Below, one piece after another: positions 61,799 through 64,000 of a DNA stretch of 64,000 nucleotides; within the stretch, counting starts at the first letter, position 1, and each line of letters begins with the position of its first letter. Made by a program: the position numbers and the translations under genes. The notes beneath the pieces were generated by a model. That model was not told where the DNA came from and made no database searches. It saw only the letters and a list, made by a program, of their open reading frames with translations. Source of the DNA: Metabacillus kandeliae. GTDB taxonomy: Bacteria; Bacillota; Bacilli; Bacillales; Bacillaceae. Location of the stretch: positions 43,015 to 107,014 of the forward strand of contig NZ_JAJOZE010000012.1 in NCBI RefSeq assembly GCF_021166585.1, given 5' to 3'.

Positions 61799-63490
61799 TT
61801 AAAGCTTAAATTGGTTGACCGATTGGTTTAGAGCAGCAGATAGGCTTGATAAATGCAAAGCATTCTGTCTGACCTCTTCTGTCGCATGGTTCGCCTGTTC
61901 TGAGGCAGCGGCAGTTTGCTGTATGCCAGCTGCTGCTTCCTCAGAAACGGAGGCAATATCAGAAATGCTGACATTCATTTTCGTGCCTTTTTCTGATACA
62001 AGAGTCAGTTCCTCTTTAATCCTCAAAACCTGATCTGCTGCCGCGTTCAAGGCTTTTTGAATGGACCGGAACGTTTTGCCTGTGGCATGAATGGATTCCT
62101 TTCCTTTAACAACCTGTTCATAGCCGCCCTGCAGATTGTCAGAAACCCCTTTCGTTTCTTTTCTTACTCCTGCCACAATCTTTGAGATATCCTCTACAGA
62201 ATGGGATACCTGTTCAGCAAGTTTTCTCACTTCTTCCGCAACTACAGAAAAGCCTTTCCCATGCTCTCCTGCTCTTGCTGCTTCAATAGCAGCATTGAGG
62301 GACAGCAGGTTTGTCTGATCTGCCACATTTTGAATCACTTCAACAAGCTTTGATATCTGTCCTGATTGCTTGTCCAGATCCTTTACCTTTTCAACGGTCT
62401 CTGCCATCAGTATGTATATGCTGTCCATATCAGCGATCGATTCATCCATCAGCCTGCTTCCTTCAGTAGATTGAATTAGCACGCTGTCTGTGGAGGATGC
62501 AACAAGCTGGCTGCTTTTGGCCGCATCCGAAACGGTTGTGATAAATTCGCTCATGCCTTCTGTCAAGTCTGCAGCAGAATGCGCCTGGCTTTCAGCACCG
62601 GAAGTCAGTTCCTGCATTGTAGAAGCAATTTGTTCGCTGCCTTCTCTCACATAATCAGCGGAATTTTGCAGCTGTTCACTTTGCTTCCCTATAGAAGCCG
62701 CTGCTTCATTTATGCTTGTTACAAGCGCATGCAGTTTGTCGTTCATGCTGTTCACAGATACAGTCAGCACTCCAAGCTCATCGTTTGATTTGACTGGAAG
62801 AGGCTCTAAGCCTAAATTGCCTTCTGTTATCAGCTTCAGCCTTTTTAATAAACTTAGCACAGGAACGGTAATTGATCTTGAAACCCTTATCGCCATAATG
62901 ATTCCCGCTGCTACAATGAGAATAGCCAAGACCATGCTCGCCAAAAGGATGACTGTGCTTCCGGCTATAATGCTCTGCCCTTTTTTAGATATTTCCTGCT
63001 CTCTGCTTTTTGATATGTTTTCATAGCTTTTAATCAGCGCATTGGATTGCTTTTCGCCTTCATCAGCAAGCATTTCAGATGCGGACACTTTGTACCCTGA
63101 CTCATATGAAGGGATGATCTTTTTATTAATCAGCTCCTGCCACCGGGCTGTTTGATCCATCACTTTTTTCGCTTTTGGGTTTGCTGAAATGTTCAGCAGC
63201 TCTTTCTCCATCTCTTTGCCATCTTTCACAAGCTGCAAATACCGGTCTTTATAGGAGGACATATTGTATAAGAAATATCCCTGAATAGCTGAGACCTGAC
63301 TGGAAAGGTTGTATGACAGCTTTTCCTCCAGGATGAGAGACTGCAGTTCATCGCCCACAATCGCATTTGTATCTTTCTGCATCATTTTTATGCTTGAAAA
63401 ATTGATGCCGGCCATCAAAATACTGAGTCCTATGAGAATAGTAAAGCAAATCAGCAATTTTCTCCTTATTCCGGATGACTTTCGAAACAT
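61799..63490 (-). CDS. Methyl-accepting chemotaxis protein
   Basis: 563-residue chemoreceptor. TM1 about 11-32, an extracellular four-helix-bundle sensor about 33-175 (4HB_MCP type), TM2 about 176-204, HAMP about 205-258 ([18 protein letters not shown]), then the signalling hairpin with [20 protein letters not shown] and [14 protein letters not shown] at its tip. Methylation-region E/Q pairs flank the tip. It signals to CheA/CheW. No C-terminal pentapeptide. ATG at 63490 follows AGAGGGGGCAG. Confidence 0.95.
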   Translation of the reverse strand: MFRKSSGIRRKLLICFTILIGLSILMAGINFSSIKMMQKDTNAIVGDELQSLILEEKLSYNLSSQVSAIQGYFLYNMSSYKDRYLQLVKDGKEMEKELLNISANPKAKKVMDQTARWQELINKKIIPSYESGYKVSASEMLADEGEKQSNALIKSYENISKSREQEISKKGQSIIAGSTVILLASMVLAILIVAAGIIMAIRVSRSITVPVLSLLKRLKLITEGNLGLEPLPVKSNDELGVLTVSVNSMNDKLHALVTSINEAAASIGKQSEQLQNSADYVREGSEQIASTMQELTSGAESQAHSAADLTEGMSEFITTVSDAAKSSQLVASSTDSVLIQSTEGSRLMDESIADMDSIYILMAETVEKVKDLDKQSGQISKLVEVIQNVADQTNLLSLNAAIEAARAGEHGKGFSVVAEEVRKLAEQVSHSVEDISKIVAGVRKETKGVSDNLQGGYEQVVKGKESIHATGKTFRSIQKALNAAADQVLRIKEELTLVSEKGTKMNVSISDIASVSEEAAAGIQQTAAASEQANHATEEVRQNALHLSSLSAALNQSVNQFKL

Positions 63491-63722
63491 TTTTCTGCCC
63501 CCTCTTACTCTTTTTCTATTACCATTTTACTACCTTAATTTTTGAAAGGGAACAAAAATTCACATAATTTTGTTATTTATTGTCGGAAGAGCTGAACTTA
63601 TGTCGTGTTTTATCTAAGAATTTTTGAAAGTTATCTTCAAGTTATTAACAAATCGCTGCTAGAATACGATATAATAATTAACAGAATTAGACATTAGACA
63701 TTAGGCAGAGGAGGGGCTCTAA

Positions 63723-63935
63723 TTGAACTTGCTGGAAATAGTTATTGAAAAATACCGCAGCCGAATGGTAGATGTAGCAGATAAATATGGATTTACCGCC
63801 AGGGAAACTGTTGAAGTTAGCCAATACCTCGATCGACTGCTCAATATCAAAATGGATCTTCAAACTGCCGGAACCGCAGAAAGCAATCATTCCCATTATG
63901 CTTCCGTCTTCAGCAAAGAAGCGGATCTCTATTAA
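63723..63935 (+). CDS. Spo0E-like aspartyl-phosphate phosphatase, short type
   Basis: 70-residue protein with the Spo0E-family pattern I-E-K-Y-R-S-R-M-V-D-V-A-x-K-Y-G-F-T and SQYLDRLLNIK (S-Q-x-L-D). Paralogue of the product of 21733-21993; shorter forms (YisI, YnzD) also act on Spo0A~P. TTG start at 63723 follows GAGGAGGGGCTCTAA. A TATAAT at 63670-63675 is a likely -10. The downstream hairpin ends the gene. Confidence 0.87.
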   Translation: MNLLEIVIEKYRSRMVDVADKYGFTARETVEVSQYLDRLLNIKMDLQTAGTAESNHSHYASVFSKEADLY

Positions 63936-63971
63936 AATGAACGGATGTGCAGCCCTGCACTTTTCAATATA

Positions 63972-64000
63972 AAAAGCTGTCCGCAAAGCGGACAGCTTTT
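63972..64000 (+). terminator. Terminator after the Spo0E-like gene
   Basis: AAAAGCTGTCCG-CAAAG-CGGACAGCTTTT hairpin at the very end of the window; the T run continues outside. Confidence 0.85.

Overview
The window reads as chromosomal DNA of a spore-forming member of the Bacillaceae (Bacillus or a close relative, not B. subtilis itself). Evidence is a SigI/RsgI pair, an alpha/beta-type small acid-soluble spore protein, KinE-like sporulation kinase, two Spo0E-family phosphatases, ClpE under CtsR boxes, TnrA, and typical AGGAGG ribosome binding sites with frequent TTG/GTG starts. From memory, the gene order largely follows, in inverted orientation, the B. subtilis segment tnrA - ykoM - ligD/ku - ykoY - sigI/rsgI - sspD - ykrK - ykrP - kinE - mtn genes - ykvA - spo0E - mhqR - motBA - clpE - ykvI - queCDEF. 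No tRNA, rRNA, CRISPR array, transposase gene or prophage was seen.

Layout: 1-2.3 kb, queuosine precursor operon queCDEF behind a preQ1-I riboswitch. 2.4-7.2 kb, membrane and housekeeping genes (CNNM/CorC-type transporter, metallophosphoesterase, YkvI). 7.3-8.2 kb, a dense array of CCTGTCC-type short repeats followed by five CtsR boxes and clpE. 10.4-17.7 kb, VOC protein, M3 peptidase, flagellar stator motAB (SigD-type promoter), a V4R-STAS RsbR-like protein, YdcF-like, DUF1648 and ferritin-like proteins. 17.8-23.5 kb, secreted neutral protease, MhqR-like regulator, aldo/keto reductase, Spo0E, YkvA and a CBS/ACT protein. 23.6-24.2 kb, a 217-bp tandem repeat with TTCCCGA heptamers phased at exactly 21 bp. 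24.3-32.5 kb, the complete methionine salvage cluster mtnDBXW / mtnE / mtnU / mtnKA with two SAM-I riboswitches.

32.6-46.7 kb: a probable SpoIISA/SpoIISB-like toxin-antitoxin pair, DedA protein, KinE, YkrP acyltransferase, a B12-binding-type radical SAM protein, three small genes of unknown role, YkrK, SspD, RsgI, SigI, a TerC/YkoY protein behind a yybP-ykoY manganese riboswitch, and UppP. 46.8-54 kb: an aldehyde dehydrogenase/reductase pair, the NHEJ genes ku and ligD with a HAD phosphatase between them, and an SDR oxidoreductase. 54-64 kb: signalling genes (PAS-GGDEF-EAL protein, MHYT-PAS histidine kinase with LytTR response regulator, MarR regulator), an FbpA-like small protein, tnrA with a well-placed TnrA box, a chemoreceptor and a second Spo0E-like protein.

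Two dispersed intergenic repeat families recur: family A (hairpin-forming unit of about 123-140 bp, at 27.6, 53.9 and three tandem copies at 61 kb) and family B (MITE-like, about 90-120 bp, at 32.8, 37.4 and 46.7 kb). The most interesting items are the divergent SpoIISAB-like pair, the helically phased heptamer array, the compensatory changes in repeat family A, and the MHYT kinase/LytTR/GGDEF-EAL cluster that replaces the single MHYT-GGDEF-EAL protein (YkoW) expected at this position.
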